Assembly: GCF_043195105.1 (NCBI RefSeq)
Contig: NZ_JBAFWO010000002.1
Length of the DNA: 64,000 nucleotides
From: NCEH01 sp002257205
GTDB lineage: Bacteria > Pseudomonadota > Alphaproteobacteria > Rhizobiales > Xanthobacteraceae
Reading direction: 5' to 3' (one strand)
Shown here: piece by piece, positions 42,537-50,275 of the stretch
Numbering within the stretch: position 1 is the first letter of the stretch
Layout of the letters: the number at the start of each line of letters is the position of its first letter
The notes under the pieces: model-generated
Told to the model about the DNA's origin: nothing
Databases searched by the model: none
What the model saw: the letters and a program-made list of their open reading frames with translations, nothing else
Program-made: the position numbers and the translations under genes

Positions 42537-42998
42537 ATGCGTCTCGCCCGCCCCACCCTTCTGCGCGCGTTGCCGCCGTTGGCCGCACTCCTCTCCACCA
42601 TCGCCCTTGGCGTTCCAGCCCGGGCCCAGGATGCCGGCGCAAACCCTTCCACCGCCACGCCTCCCGCCGCCGCGCCAGCGGCCTCGGCTGCGGCGGGCGA
42701 GCAGGTGTTCCGTACCCGCTGCGGGTCCTGTCACAGCCTGGAAGCCGGCCAGAACCGCATCGGCCCGAGCCTTGCCGGCATTTATGACCGGCCCGCGGGC
42801 AAAGTGGAGGGGGCGCGCTATTCGCCCGGCATGCGCGGCGCTGCCGTGACCTGGGACGAAGCGAGCCTCGACGCCTATCTGAACAATCCGCGCGACGTGG
42901 TCCCCGGCTCCACCATGACCTTCGCCCTGCGCGATGCGGCGCAGCGCCAGGCGGTGATCGCTTTTCTGCGGGCGCAGGAGAGCGCCAAGCCGCAATGA
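42537..42998 (+). CDS. Periplasmic class I cytochrome c
   Basis: A 153-residue exported monohaem cytochrome with signal peptide (LRALPPLAALLSTIALGVPA), an Ala/Pro-rich linker, haem motif CGSCH (Cys62-His66) and likely axial Met in GSTMTF. It resembles cytochrome c2-type electron carriers. It is probably the electron acceptor for the Mo hydroxylase, FccAB or Sox proteins encoded next. An AAAGGAG ribosome site precedes the ATG. It has its own upstream copy of the triple repeat, so it is likely a separate transcript of the same regulon. Confidence 0.92.
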   Translation: MRLARPTLLRALPPLAALLSTIALGVPARAQDAGANPSTATPPAAAPAASAAAGEQVFRTRCGSCHSLEAGQNRIGPSLAGIYDRPAGKVEGARYSPGMRGAAVTWDEASLDAYLNNPRDVVPGSTMTFALRDAAQRQAVIAFLRAQESAKPQ

Positions 42999-43067
42999 GC
43001 GCGGCGGCGCGCGTGCCGGGCCGCCCGCCGATCTGAAATTGTATCAACTCTTATGCGCGGGACGTTC

Positions 43068-43116
43068 TGCGACAAACTGCGACAAACCCGGTCCTGCCGG
43101 GCAAGGTTTTGCGACA
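43068..43116 (+). promoter_or_regulatory. Triple direct repeat upstream of the Mo hydroxylase genes
   Basis: CTGCGACAAA occurs twice in exact tandem (43067-43076, 43077-43086) and TTTTGCGACAG follows at 43107. Counting the TGCGACA cores, the spacing is 10 and 32 bases, as at 42343. The array ends 135 bases before the ATG at 43252 and is the clearest of the three. Confidence 0.6.
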
Positions 43117-43251
43117 GCTGCCGCCTAGGCTCGCGAAACTGGATTTCAAACCGGCGCGTCGCCCGCCGCCTGCATGGCGGGGCCTCTGCGCTGTGACGCG
43201 CGGGCGCGCCCAAAGCCTCGATCTAAAAGCCTCGTCCTTCAGGAGATCAAC

Positions 43252-43722
43252 ATGGCTCGATTGACCATCAATGGCCAGATTCGGGACGTCGAAGTCGATC
43301 CCGACACCCCGCTGCTCTGGGTGATCCGCGAACAGGTGGGCCTCACCGGCACCAAGTTCGGCTGCGGCATCGCTCAATGCGGCGCCTGCACCGTGCATAT
43401 TGACGGCGTCGCCACGCGCTCCTGCGCGCTGCCGGTCAGCGCGGTCGGGGATGACCAGAAGATCGTCACCATCGAAGGCCTCTCGCCCGATGGCAGCCAT
43501 CCCGTGCAGAAGGCGTGGCTGGCGCTGGACGTTCCGCAATGCGGCTATTGCCAGTCCGGCATGATCATGGCCTCGGCGGCGCTGCTGCAACAAAATCCGA
43601 AGCCGAACGACGACGACATCTCCGCCGAGATCACCAACATCTGCCGCTGCGGCACCTATCCCAAGGTGCGCGCGGCGATCCACATGGCCGCCGCGGGCGG
43701 TGCCACCAAGCAGGCCGGGTGA
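43252..43722 (+). CDS. [2Fe-2S] subunit of an isoquinoline 1-oxidoreductase-type Mo hydroxylase
   Basis: The 156-residue small subunit carries both [2Fe-2S] clusters of the xanthine-oxidase family: Cys38, Cys43, Cys46 and Cys58 (plant-ferredoxin type, FGCGIAQCGACTVHIDG) and Cys97, Cys100, Cys131 and Cys133 (QCGYCQSGM, CRCGTY). It transfers electrons from the Mo subunit to an external acceptor. It has no signal peptide and would ride to the periplasm with the Tat-exported partner. The gene is 11 bases before the large subunit. Confidence 0.93.
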   Translation: MARLTINGQIRDVEVDPDTPLLWVIREQVGLTGTKFGCGIAQCGACTVHIDGVATRSCALPVSAVGDDQKIVTIEGLSPDGSHPVQKAWLALDVPQCGYCQSGMIMASAALLQQNPKPNDDDISAEITNICRCGTYPKVRAAIHMAAAGGATKQAG

Positions 43723-43733
43723 GGGAGGGTGAC

Positions 43734-45911
43734 ATGACATATCAGCCGAACGTATCGCGCCGCGCCTTCATCGCCGGCTCCGCCGCCGCCATCGGCGGCT
43801 TCACCTTGGGCTTCCATGTGCCGTTCGCCGACGCGGCGATGGCCCAAGGGGCTTCGGCCCTCCCGCCGGAGGTGAATGCCTGGGTGGTGGTGAAGCCCGA
43901 CGAAACCGTCATCATCCGCATCGCCCGCTCCGAGATGGGCCAGGGCACGCTGACCGGCCTTGCCCAATTGGTGGCCGAGGAGTTGGAGTGCGACTGGTCC
44001 AAGGTGACGACCGAATATCCGACGCCGGGTGAGAATCTCGCCCGCAACCGGGTGTGGGGCAGCTATTCCACCGGCGGCAGCCGAGGCATCCGGGATTCGG
44101 AAAGCTATGTGCGCCAGGGCGGTGCCGCCGCCCGCGAAATGCTGATCGCCGCCGCCGCCGCGCAATGGAAGGTTCCGGCCGGCGACTGCACGGCCGCAAA
44201 GGGGATGATCACCCACACGGCGAGCGGCCGCACCACCACTTTTGGCAAGGTGGCCGATGCCGCCGCAGCCCAGACGCCGCCGATCAATATCAAGCTCAAG
44301 GATCCCAAGGACTGGACCATCGCCGGCAAGCCCTTGCCGCGGCTCGATACGGCGGACAAGTTGACCGGAAAGCAGATCTACGGGGCGGACCTGCGCCTGC
44401 CGGGCATGCTGGTCGCGACCATCAAGGCCTGTCCGGTGTTCGGCGGGAAGGTGGCAAGTTTCGATGCGGCTGCGGTCGCCGGCAAGCCCGGCGTGCGCAA
44501 GGTGGTGCAGGTGGACGACAATGCGGTGGCGGTGGTCGCCGACACTTGGTGGCAGGCCAAGACCGCGCTCGACGCTTTGCCCATCACCTGGGACGAGGGC
44601 CCGAACAAAAACCTCTCCAGCGCCGACATCGCCGCCACGCTGGCCGCCGGCCTCGATGCGCCGGACGCCTTCGTGGGCAACAAGCAGGGGGACGCGAAGG
44701 CGGCGCTGGCGGGTGCCGCCAAGACCGTCACCGCGACCTATTCCTTCCCCTATCTCAACCACGCCACCATGGAGCCGATGAACGCGACCGCGCTCTATAC
44801 GGCGGACAAGTGCGAGGTATGGGTGCCGACGCAGAACGGCGAATCCAGCCTTGCCGTTGCGGCGGAGGCGGCGGGACTGCCGGTGCAGAAGTGCGACGTG
44901 CACAAGCTGCTGCTGGGCGGCGGCTTCGGCCGGCGCGGCAATTTCCAGGATTATGTCCGCCAGGCGGTGCTGATCGCCAAGCAGATGCCCGGCACGCCGG
45001 TGAAGCTGTTGTGGTCGCGCGAGGAGGACATGCTCCACGGCGCCTACCATCCAATCACCCAGGCCAAGCTCACCGGCGGGTTCGATGCGCAGGGCAATCT
45101 GATCGCCTTCCACATGCGCATTTCCGGCCAGTCGATCCTGGCGGCGGTGCGGCCGGAAGGCATGCAGGGCGGCATGGACCCGGTGGTGTTCCAGGGGCTG
45201 ACGGCGAACAGCCCGGAAGGCCATATGGGCTATACCATCCCCAATGTGCTGGTCGACCACGCCATGCGCAATCCGCCGATCCCTCCGGGCTTCTGGCGCG
45301 GGGTGAACCTCAACCAGAACGCGCTCTACATGGAATGCTTCATGGACGAGCTGGCGCACGCGGCGGGAGTCGATCCGCTCGCGTTCCGGCGCAAGCTGAT
45401 GGCGAACCATCCCAAGCATCGCGCGGTGCTGGAGGCGGTGGCCGCGCGCATCGGCTGGGAAAAGCCGGCGCCGGCGGGGGGTTATCGCGGCATCGCCCAC
45501 ACCATGGGGTTCGGCAGCTATGTCGCCGCCGCCGCCGAGGTGTCGGTGGATAAGGGGCAGTTGAAGATCCATCGGATTGTCGCCGCCACCGATGCCGGGC
45601 ATGCGGTGAACCCGGCGCAGATCGAGCGCCAGGTGGAGGGGTCCTTCGTCTATGGGCTGTCGGCGTGCCTCTATGGCGAATGCACGGTGAAGGGCGGCCG
45701 CATGGAGCAGGAGAATTTCGACACCTATGCGGTGCTGCGCCTTGCGGAGATGCCGGCGGTGGAAACCATCGTCATGCCGTCCGGCGGCTTCTGGGGCGGG
45801 GTGGGGGAGCCGACCATCGCGGTGGCGGCGCCGGCGGTGTTGAACGCCTTGTTCGCGGCGACCGGAAAGCGCATCCGCACCATGCCGCTGAAGAACCATC
45901 CGCTCGCATGA
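43734..45911 (+). CDS. Molybdopterin-binding subunit of an IorB-type Mo hydroxylase
   Basis: A 725-residue subunit with an N-terminal Tat signal (SRRAFIAGSAAAIGGFTLGF), so it matures in the periplasm. Family landmarks are RSEMGQGTLTGLAQLVAEEL, LLLGGGFGRRG and WRGVNLNQNALYMECFMDEL, and the catalytic Glu in GGVGEPTIAV. The two-subunit architecture without an FAD subunit is like isoquinoline 1-oxidoreductase and aldehyde or nicotinate dehydrogenases using cytochrome c. The substrate is unknown. A strong AGGGAGG precedes the ATG and its stop overlaps fccA. Confidence 0.92.
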   Translation: MTYQPNVSRRAFIAGSAAAIGGFTLGFHVPFADAAMAQGASALPPEVNAWVVVKPDETVIIRIARSEMGQGTLTGLAQLVAEELECDWSKVTTEYPTPGENLARNRVWGSYSTGGSRGIRDSESYVRQGGAAAREMLIAAAAAQWKVPAGDCTAAKGMITHTASGRTTTFGKVADAAAAQTPPINIKLKDPKDWTIAGKPLPRLDTADKLTGKQIYGADLRLPGMLVATIKACPVFGGKVASFDAAAVAGKPGVRKVVQVDDNAVAVVADTWWQAKTALDALPITWDEGPNKNLSSADIAATLAAGLDAPDAFVGNKQGDAKAALAGAAKTVTATYSFPYLNHATMEPMNATALYTADKCEVWVPTQNGESSLAVAAEAAGLPVQKCDVHKLLLGGGFGRRGNFQDYVRQAVLIAKQMPGTPVKLLWSREEDMLHGAYHPITQAKLTGGFDAQGNLIAFHMRISGQSILAAVRPEGMQGGMDPVVFQGLTANSPEGHMGYTIPNVLVDHAMRNPPIPPGFWRGVNLNQNALYMECFMDELAHAAGVDPLAFRRKLMANHPKHRAVLEAVAARIGWEKPAPAGGYRGIAHTMGFGSYVAAAAEVSVDKGQLKIHRIVAATDAGHAVNPAQIERQVEGSFVYGLSACLYGECTVKGGRMEQENFDTYAVLRLAEMPAVETIVMPSGGFWGGVGEPTIAVAAPAVLNALFAATGKRIRTMPLKNHPLA

Positions 45912-46246
45912 GCGGGGCGGCCGCGCCGGGCAGGACCGCCCGGCCCCGCCGCGGGGGCGCGGCGTTTCAGGTCGCCGCGCTCGGCGCCCTGCTGTGGGCG
46001 CCTGCCGCTCACGCCGCACCGCCCGGTGGCTCGTCCTGCTCGGGCTGTCACGGCGCGGCGGGAGGCGCGGTTCCCGCGCTCGCCGGGCGCCCGGCGGGCG
46101 AGATCGTCGCGGACATGCAAGCGTTCCGCACCGGCGCGCGCCCCACCACCGTCATGGATCGCATCGCCAAGGGCTTCACCGATGAGGAAACACGTGCCAT
46201 CGCCGACTGGATCGCCGCTGGCAGCCGGGCCAACGCCCAGCCGTAG
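45908..46246 (+). CDS. fccA: Monohaem cytochrome c, FccA-like
   Basis: A 112-residue exported cytochrome with haem motif CSGCH shortly after the signal region (LGALLWAPAAHAAPPGG) and a C-terminal helix EETRAIADWIAA. This resembles the single-haem cytochrome subunit of flavocytochrome c sulfide dehydrogenase. A possible axial Met is in TTVMDRIAKG. ATGA overlap with the Mo subunit gene and a long overlap with fccB support co-translation. It could alternatively serve as the cytochrome subunit of the Mo hydroxylase. Confidence 0.85.
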   Translation: MSGAAAPGRTARPRRGGAAFQVAALGALLWAPAAHAAPPGGSSCSGCHGAAGGAVPALAGRPAGEIVADMQAFRTGARPTTVMDRIAKGFTDEETRAIADWIAAGSRANAQP

Positions 46247-47498
46247 GCGCGTACTCGCCGGCCTTGCCGGTGGCGCGGCGCTGGCGCTTGGCGCGCCGGC
46301 CGTGCTGGCACAGGCGCGCGCGCCTGTGATCGTGGTGGGCGGCGGCTTTGCCGGCGCGACCTGTGCGCGCGAACTGAAGCGCGCCGATCCGACGCTGGGC
46401 GTGACGCTGGTCGAGCCAAACGAGGATTACCTCGCGTGCCCGTTCAGCAATGGCGTCATCGCCGGCCTGCGGGAGATGGCGGCACAACGCTTCGATTATT
46501 CAGCGCTCGACCGCGACGGCATCACGCGCGTGCGCCGGCGCGCCGTGGCGGTCGATCCGCAGGCGCGCCGGGTCACCCTGGAGGACGGGTCGCTGCTCGA
46601 TTACCAGCGCCTGGTCCTGGCGCCGGGCATCGACATGGATTTCACCGCAGTGCCCGGTTATGACGCCGCGGCGGCCGAGCTCCTGCCCCATGCCTGGAAG
46701 GCCGGCCCGCAGACGCTGGCGCTGCGAAGCCAGCTCGAAGCGATGGAGGATGGCGGCGTCGTGCTCATCAGCGCGCCCGCCAATCCGTTCCGCTGCCCGC
46801 CGGGGCCATACGAGCGGGCGAGCCTGATCGCTTATTATCTCAAGACCCACAAGCCGCGCTCCAAGCTCGTGATCCTCGATGCCAAGGATGCGTTTTCCAA
46901 GCAGCGGCTGTTCCAGGCGGCGTGGGCGGATCTCTATCCCGGCCTCATCGAATGGGTGGGCCTGTCCCAGGGCGGCCGCGTGACCGAGGTGGATGTCGCG
47001 GGCAAGAGGCTGATCACGGAATTCGGCGATCACACGGGCGATGTGATCAATGTCATCCCGCCCCAGCGCGCCGGCGCCATCGCCCAGGCGGCGGGGGTGG
47101 CGGATCGCACCGGCTGGTGTCCGGTGGATCCGGTAACGTTCGAATCCCGCCTCCAGGCCGGCATCCATGTGATCGGCGATGCGGCCATCGGCGGGGCGAT
47201 GCCGAAATCCGCCTTCACCGCCAATGCCCAGGCCAAGGTCTGCGCCGCCGCCGTCGCGAGCCTGCTGCACGAACGCGCGCCGCAGGCGCCGAAGCTGATC
47301 AACACCTGCTACAGCCTCGTCGCGCCGGACTATGGCATCTCCATTGCCGGCGTCTATCACCCGAGCGCCGGCCTGCTGACCGAAGTGGAAGGCGCCGGAG
47401 GCGTCAGCCCGCTCGGGGCGCCGCGCGCGCAGCGGGTGTTGGAAGCGACCTATGCGGGCGCCTGGTTCGACACCATTACGCATGAGGTTTTCGCGTGA
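46194..47498 (+). CDS. fccB: Flavocytochrome c sulfide dehydrogenase, flavoprotein subunit
   Basis: The 434-residue FAD subunit oxidises sulfide to sulfur in the periplasm. A Tat signal (SRRRVLAGLAGGAALALG) precedes the dinucleotide fold VIVVGGGFAGATCA. Cys82 (YLACPFSNGVIAG) corresponds to the covalent FAD site, and Cys201 (NPFRCPPGPYE) and Cys309 (GWCPVDPVTFES) to the redox disulfide. The likely start is the GTG at 46194 with GAGG six bases upstream; an ATG at 46182 is the alternative. Either start overlaps fccA by more than 50 bases, which is unusual. Confidence 0.9.
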   Translation: MPSPTGSPLAAGPTPSRRRVLAGLAGGAALALGAPAVLAQARAPVIVVGGGFAGATCARELKRADPTLGVTLVEPNEDYLACPFSNGVIAGLREMAAQRFDYSALDRDGITRVRRRAVAVDPQARRVTLEDGSLLDYQRLVLAPGIDMDFTAVPGYDAAAAELLPHAWKAGPQTLALRSQLEAMEDGGVVLISAPANPFRCPPGPYERASLIAYYLKTHKPRSKLVILDAKDAFSKQRLFQAAWADLYPGLIEWVGLSQGGRVTEVDVAGKRLITEFGDHTGDVINVIPPQRAGAIAQAAGVADRTGWCPVDPVTFESRLQAGIHVIGDAAIGGAMPKSAFTANAQAKVCAAAVASLLHERAPQAPKLINTCYSLVAPDYGISIAGVYHPSAGLLTEVEGAGGVSPLGAPRAQRVLEATYAGAWFDTITHEVFA

Positions 47499-47968
47499 CG
47501 GCGGGAAGCACGGATTTTCCCTCCAGCTTCGCGTCCGTCCTGGCCGCCGGGCTCGCCATCGCCGCGACGCCGGTGGGTGCGCAGGAGGCGCCATTGCCCT
47601 ATGCGGTCGCGGGCGATGCCATCGTCCGTCCGCTGGCGGGGCAGGCGGGCGATGCGGCCCGTGGGGCCGCGCTCATGGGGGATCGCCACAAAAGCCTGTG
47701 CGTGCTGTGCCATTCCGGACCCTTCGGGCCACAACAACTGCAAGGCACGCTCGCTCCCGATCTGGCGGGGATCGGCGGCCGCCTGTCGCCGGGGCAAATC
47801 CGGCTGCGGATCGTCGACATGAAAGCGCTGCATCCCGAAAGCCTCATGCCGGCCTATTATCGCATCGCCGATGCCCCGCGCGTCGCCGCCGCGTGGCGCG
47901 GAAAGCCGCTGCTGACGGCGGGTGAGATCGAGGATCTCGTCGCCTATCTTTCGACACTGAAGGAGTGA
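47495..47968 (+). CDS. soxX: Sulfur oxidation c-type cytochrome SoxX
   Basis: A 157-residue periplasmic monohaem subunit that pairs with SoxA to attach thiosulfate or sulfide to SoxY. Signal peptide FASVLAAGLAIAATPVGAQ; haem motif CVLCH (Cys69-His73); likely axial Met118 in SLMPAYYR. It starts with GTG in a GTGA overlap with the fccB stop. Order soxX-Y-Z-A is standard, with only soxB and soxCD missing. Confidence 0.93.
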   Translation: MTAGSTDFPSSFASVLAAGLAIAATPVGAQEAPLPYAVAGDAIVRPLAGQAGDAARGAALMGDRHKSLCVLCHSGPFGPQQLQGTLAPDLAGIGGRLSPGQIRLRIVDMKALHPESLMPAYYRIADAPRVAAAWRGKPLLTAGEIEDLVAYLSTLKE

Positions 47969-47971
47969 GCC

Positions 47972-48463
47972 ATGGTGGACGCACCCGCCTCATGTGACGT
48001 ACCGGCCGCGTCCGGCCTTCCCCGGCGCGCCTTCCTCGCGGCGGGTGCGGGCGCTTTGACGGTGTGCATGCTGCCTTTGGAAGCGCTGGCGCGGCCGACG
48101 CTGGACGAGGCGCTCCGCGCCTTCACCGGCGGCGCGCCGCTTAACGAGGGACGGGTGCGGCTCGACCTGCCGCCGCTGGTGGAAAACGGCAATGCGGTGG
48201 GGGTCGTGGTCGATGTCGACAGCCCCATGAGCGAAGCCGACCACGTGCGCCGCATCGCGCTGTTCAACGAGAAAAATCCCGAGGCCGAGATCATCCAGTT
48301 CCAGCTCGGCCCCCGCGCCGGGCGCGCGCGGGTGGCGACGCGCATCCGCCCCGCCACCTCCCAGAGCGTTGTCGCGGTGGCGCAGATGAGCGACGGCAGC
48401 TTCTGGGTGAGCCGCGCCGGCGTCATCGTCACGCTCGCCGCCTGCATCGAGGATCTGTCATGA
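47972..48463 (+). CDS. soxY: Sulfur carrier protein SoxY with atypical C-terminus
   Basis: SoxY carries sulfur intermediates on a C-terminal cysteine as a SoxYZ heterodimer. The 163-residue product has a Tat signal (LPRRAFLAAGAGALTVCMLP) and the SoxY core (VDVDSPMSEADHVRRIALFN). Its end is VTLAACIEDLS, so the expected Cys is present (Cys158) but the usual terminal GGCGG swinging arm is replaced by AAC followed by five residues. The carrier may therefore work differently or with other partners. It lies 3 bases after soxX and overlaps soxZ by ATGA. Confidence 0.88.
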   Translation: MVDAPASCDVPAASGLPRRAFLAAGAGALTVCMLPLEALARPTLDEALRAFTGGAPLNEGRVRLDLPPLVENGNAVGVVVDVDSPMSEADHVRRIALFNEKNPEAEIIQFQLGPRAGRARVATRIRPATSQSVVAVAQMSDGSFWVSRAGVIVTLAACIEDLS

Positions 48464-48780
48464 CCCGCGCCCTGGTGAATGTGCCAAAAACCGCGCGGGC
48501 GGGGGACATCGTCGAGATCCGAGCAATGATCGCCCATCCCATGGAGACCGGCTATCGCCAGGGCCCGAACGGCGCGATGATTCCGCGCAACATCATCCGA
48601 AGGTTTGTCTGCACCTACGACGGCGCGGAGGTGTTCGCGGCCGATTTCCATCCCGCCGTTTCGGCCAATCCCTATCTCGCCTTTTCCACCCGCGCGACCG
48701 TGAGCGGTACCCTGACCTTCGCCTGGACCGACGATGCCGGCGTCACGCAGACCGCCACCGCCGAGATCGTCGTGACCTGA
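48460..48780 (+). CDS. soxZ: Sulfur carrier partner SoxZ
   Basis: A 106-residue immunoglobulin-like partner of SoxY, starting MTRALVNVPKTARAGDIVEI and containing IAHPMETGYRQG and IIRRFVCTYDGAEVF, the typical SoxZ stretches. It has no signal peptide, as usual, since it is exported bound to Tat-dependent SoxY. Overlaps soxY by ATGA and soxA by TGATG. Confidence 0.95.
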   Translation: MTRALVNVPKTARAGDIVEIRAMIAHPMETGYRQGPNGAMIPRNIIRRFVCTYDGAEVFAADFHPAVSANPYLAFSTRATVSGTLTFAWTDDAGVTQTATAEIVVT

Positions 48781-49574
48781 TGCGGCGCGTGGTGGTTGGC
48801 CTGAGGTTCAGCGTGGCGGGCGTCCTGCTCGCGGCGGCTAGCGGCATGGCGGGGGCGGCGGAGATCGCCCCGCAGGATCGCAGGTCCGGCGCTGATTTCA
48901 TGTCGGCGGAGAGCCGTGCCACGCAGGCCGACGATGCCGCCAATCCCGGCATGCTCTGGGTGCTGGATGGGGAGCGGCTGTGGCAGGCCCCGGCCGGCGC
49001 GTCGGCGAAATCCTGCGCGGATTGCCATGGCGCGGCCGAGACCAGCATGCGCGGGGTCGCGGCGCGCTATCCCGCCTTCGATGCGCGGGCGAACCGCCCG
49101 GTGGATCTCGCCGGACGCATCAATCTGTGCCGCACCGGGCAGCAGAACGCGACCGCCCTCGTCCGCGACGGACAGGATCTGCTCGCGCTCACCGCTTATG
49201 TGGCGCACCAGTCGCGCGGCCTGCCGGTGACGCCGGAGGCCGATGCGCGGCTTGTGCCGTTTCGGGAGAATGGCCGGCGCCTGTTCGAGCGCCGCATGGG
49301 CCAGCTCGATCTCGCCTGCGCCTCCTGCCATGACAACAATTGGCGCGGCCGTCTCGGCGGCAGCCCCATCACCCAGGGGCAACCCAACGGGTATCCCATC
49401 TATCGTCTGGAATGGCAGGCACTGGGTTCGCTGCAACGGCGGATGCGCAATTGCATGGTGGGGGTGCGGGCCGAGCCCTATGACCTCGGCGCCCCGGAAT
49501 ATGTCGATCTGGAACTCTATCTGATGTCGCGCGCTGCCGGCCTGCCCATGGAGGCACCCGCCGTGCGGCCCTGA
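48780..49574 (+). CDS. soxA: Sulfur oxidation c-type cytochrome SoxA (dihaem)
   Basis: The 264-residue catalytic partner of SoxX has a signal peptide (FSVAGVLLAAASGMAGAA) and two haem motifs, CADCH (79-83) and CASCH (180-184). The active-site Cys225 is in RRMRNCMVGVR, followed by the family ending APEYVDLELYL. It should ligate thiosulfate or polysulfide sulfur to SoxY. It is the last gene of the sox series, facing a small minus-strand gene across a hairpin. No soxB follows. Confidence 0.95.
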   Translation: MRRVVVGLRFSVAGVLLAAASGMAGAAEIAPQDRRSGADFMSAESRATQADDAANPGMLWVLDGERLWQAPAGASAKSCADCHGAAETSMRGVAARYPAFDARANRPVDLAGRINLCRTGQQNATALVRDGQDLLALTAYVAHQSRGLPVTPEADARLVPFRENGRRLFERRMGQLDLACASCHDNNWRGRLGGSPITQGQPNGYPIYRLEWQALGSLQRRMRNCMVGVRAEPYDLGAPEYVDLELYLMSRAAGLPMEAPAVRP

Positions 49575-49626
49575 GGCTTTGAGATGCGCGCGCCGCCAGC
49601 CAGATGCGTAAAAGGGTTACCGCGCA

Positions 49627-49652
49627 AGGGCGGCCGGCATTCCGACCGCCCT
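49627..49652. terminator. Bidirectional hairpin between soxA and the small secreted gene
   Basis: AGGGCGG (49627-49633) pairs with CCGCCCT (49646-49652), and the stem extends inward by three pairs after one mismatch (a G-U wobble in the minus-strand RNA) to a 4-base loop. There is no clear T-run. Its place between converging genes suggests termination. Confidence 0.5.
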
Positions 49653-49677
49653 CTGGCAGGATTTCAGCCGAACGTGA

Positions 49678-49881
49678 TCAGCCGTTGCCGATGCCGCGAT
49701 CGCCGAGCATCAGGAACAGGCGATCCTGCTCGGAGATGACGGGCGTCTGGTCGCGCTGCTCGGGCGTGGTGGTGGTCTGCTGCTGGTTGCGCGGCGCCTG
49801 CTGCTCCAAGTGGGTTTCGCGCGCGGAAGCGGCGGTTGCGAACAGGGAAGCGGAAATCAGGGCAAGAATAGCGTAACGCAT
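49678..49881 (-). CDS. Small secreted Gln/Thr-rich protein
   Basis: A 67-residue product with a clear signal peptide (MRYAILALISASLFATAASA) and a short, Gln- and Thr-rich mature part ending DRLFLMLGDRGIGNG. No family recognised. Its upstream region carries the triple TGCGACA-like array in the orientation of this gene (49963-50012), 81 bases before the ATG. That argues it is real and belongs to the same regulon as the Mo hydroxylase and cytochrome c genes. The ribosome site is weak. Confidence 0.6.
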   Translation of the reverse strand: MRYAILALISASLFATAASARETHLEQQAPRNQQQTTTTPEQRDQTPVISEQDRLFLMLGDRGIGNG

Positions 49882-50275
49882 GTTCGTATATCCGTCTGTT
49901 TAACGCAGATTTGATCTGCATATTCGTGTGATTGCCGAAGCATGCATAAGCTAGATTGAAGTTGTCGCAAAACTATCGCGCCGCACCATGGGAATTGTCG
50001 CGAAATGTCGTGCGTGCCGGCGATGCGGGCATTCTGATACGAGCTCGCCGATCCGTGATGAGATTGCCGCAAAACCTCCGCCCGAAGGACAACGACCGGA
50101 TGGTGGCCGCACGCGTGGCCGGACCGGCATTCCACGGGCCTGCAACCGCATCTGATCGATGGCGGTGCAAGTTTTTAATCGCAGTGTGTCGCATGGGCAC
50201 AGGGCGATACATTCTGATACATAATCCCGGTGGGCGCGGTGGCGGGCGTGCGTATGTTCCGGGAGGAGCATCGAA
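49882..50275. other. Divergent regulatory region of the two-component system
   Basis: This 394-base gap has no supported gene. It contains the inverted triple repeat (49963-50012), a further TTGCCGCAAAA at 50064-50074, TGTCGCA at 50187, and an exact 11-base direct repeat, CATTCTGATAC, at 50030-50040 and 50210-50220. The second copy of that repeat lies about 55 bases before the response regulator start and may be part of its promoter. Confidence 0.5.
49963..50012 (-). promoter_or_regulatory. Triple direct repeat (minus orientation) upstream of the small secreted gene
   Basis: Read on the minus strand, CACGACA (from 50012), CGCGACA (from 50002) and TGCGACA (from 49969) are spaced 10 and 33 bases. 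That is the same layout as upstream of the cytochrome c and Mo hydroxylase genes. The orientation points to the gene ending at 49678. Confidence 0.5.

Noticed and set aside
43656..46019. 787-codon minus-strand frame opposite the Mo hydroxylase genes
   Set aside because: Antisense shadow of a well-conserved Mo subunit gene; no ribosome site or domain.
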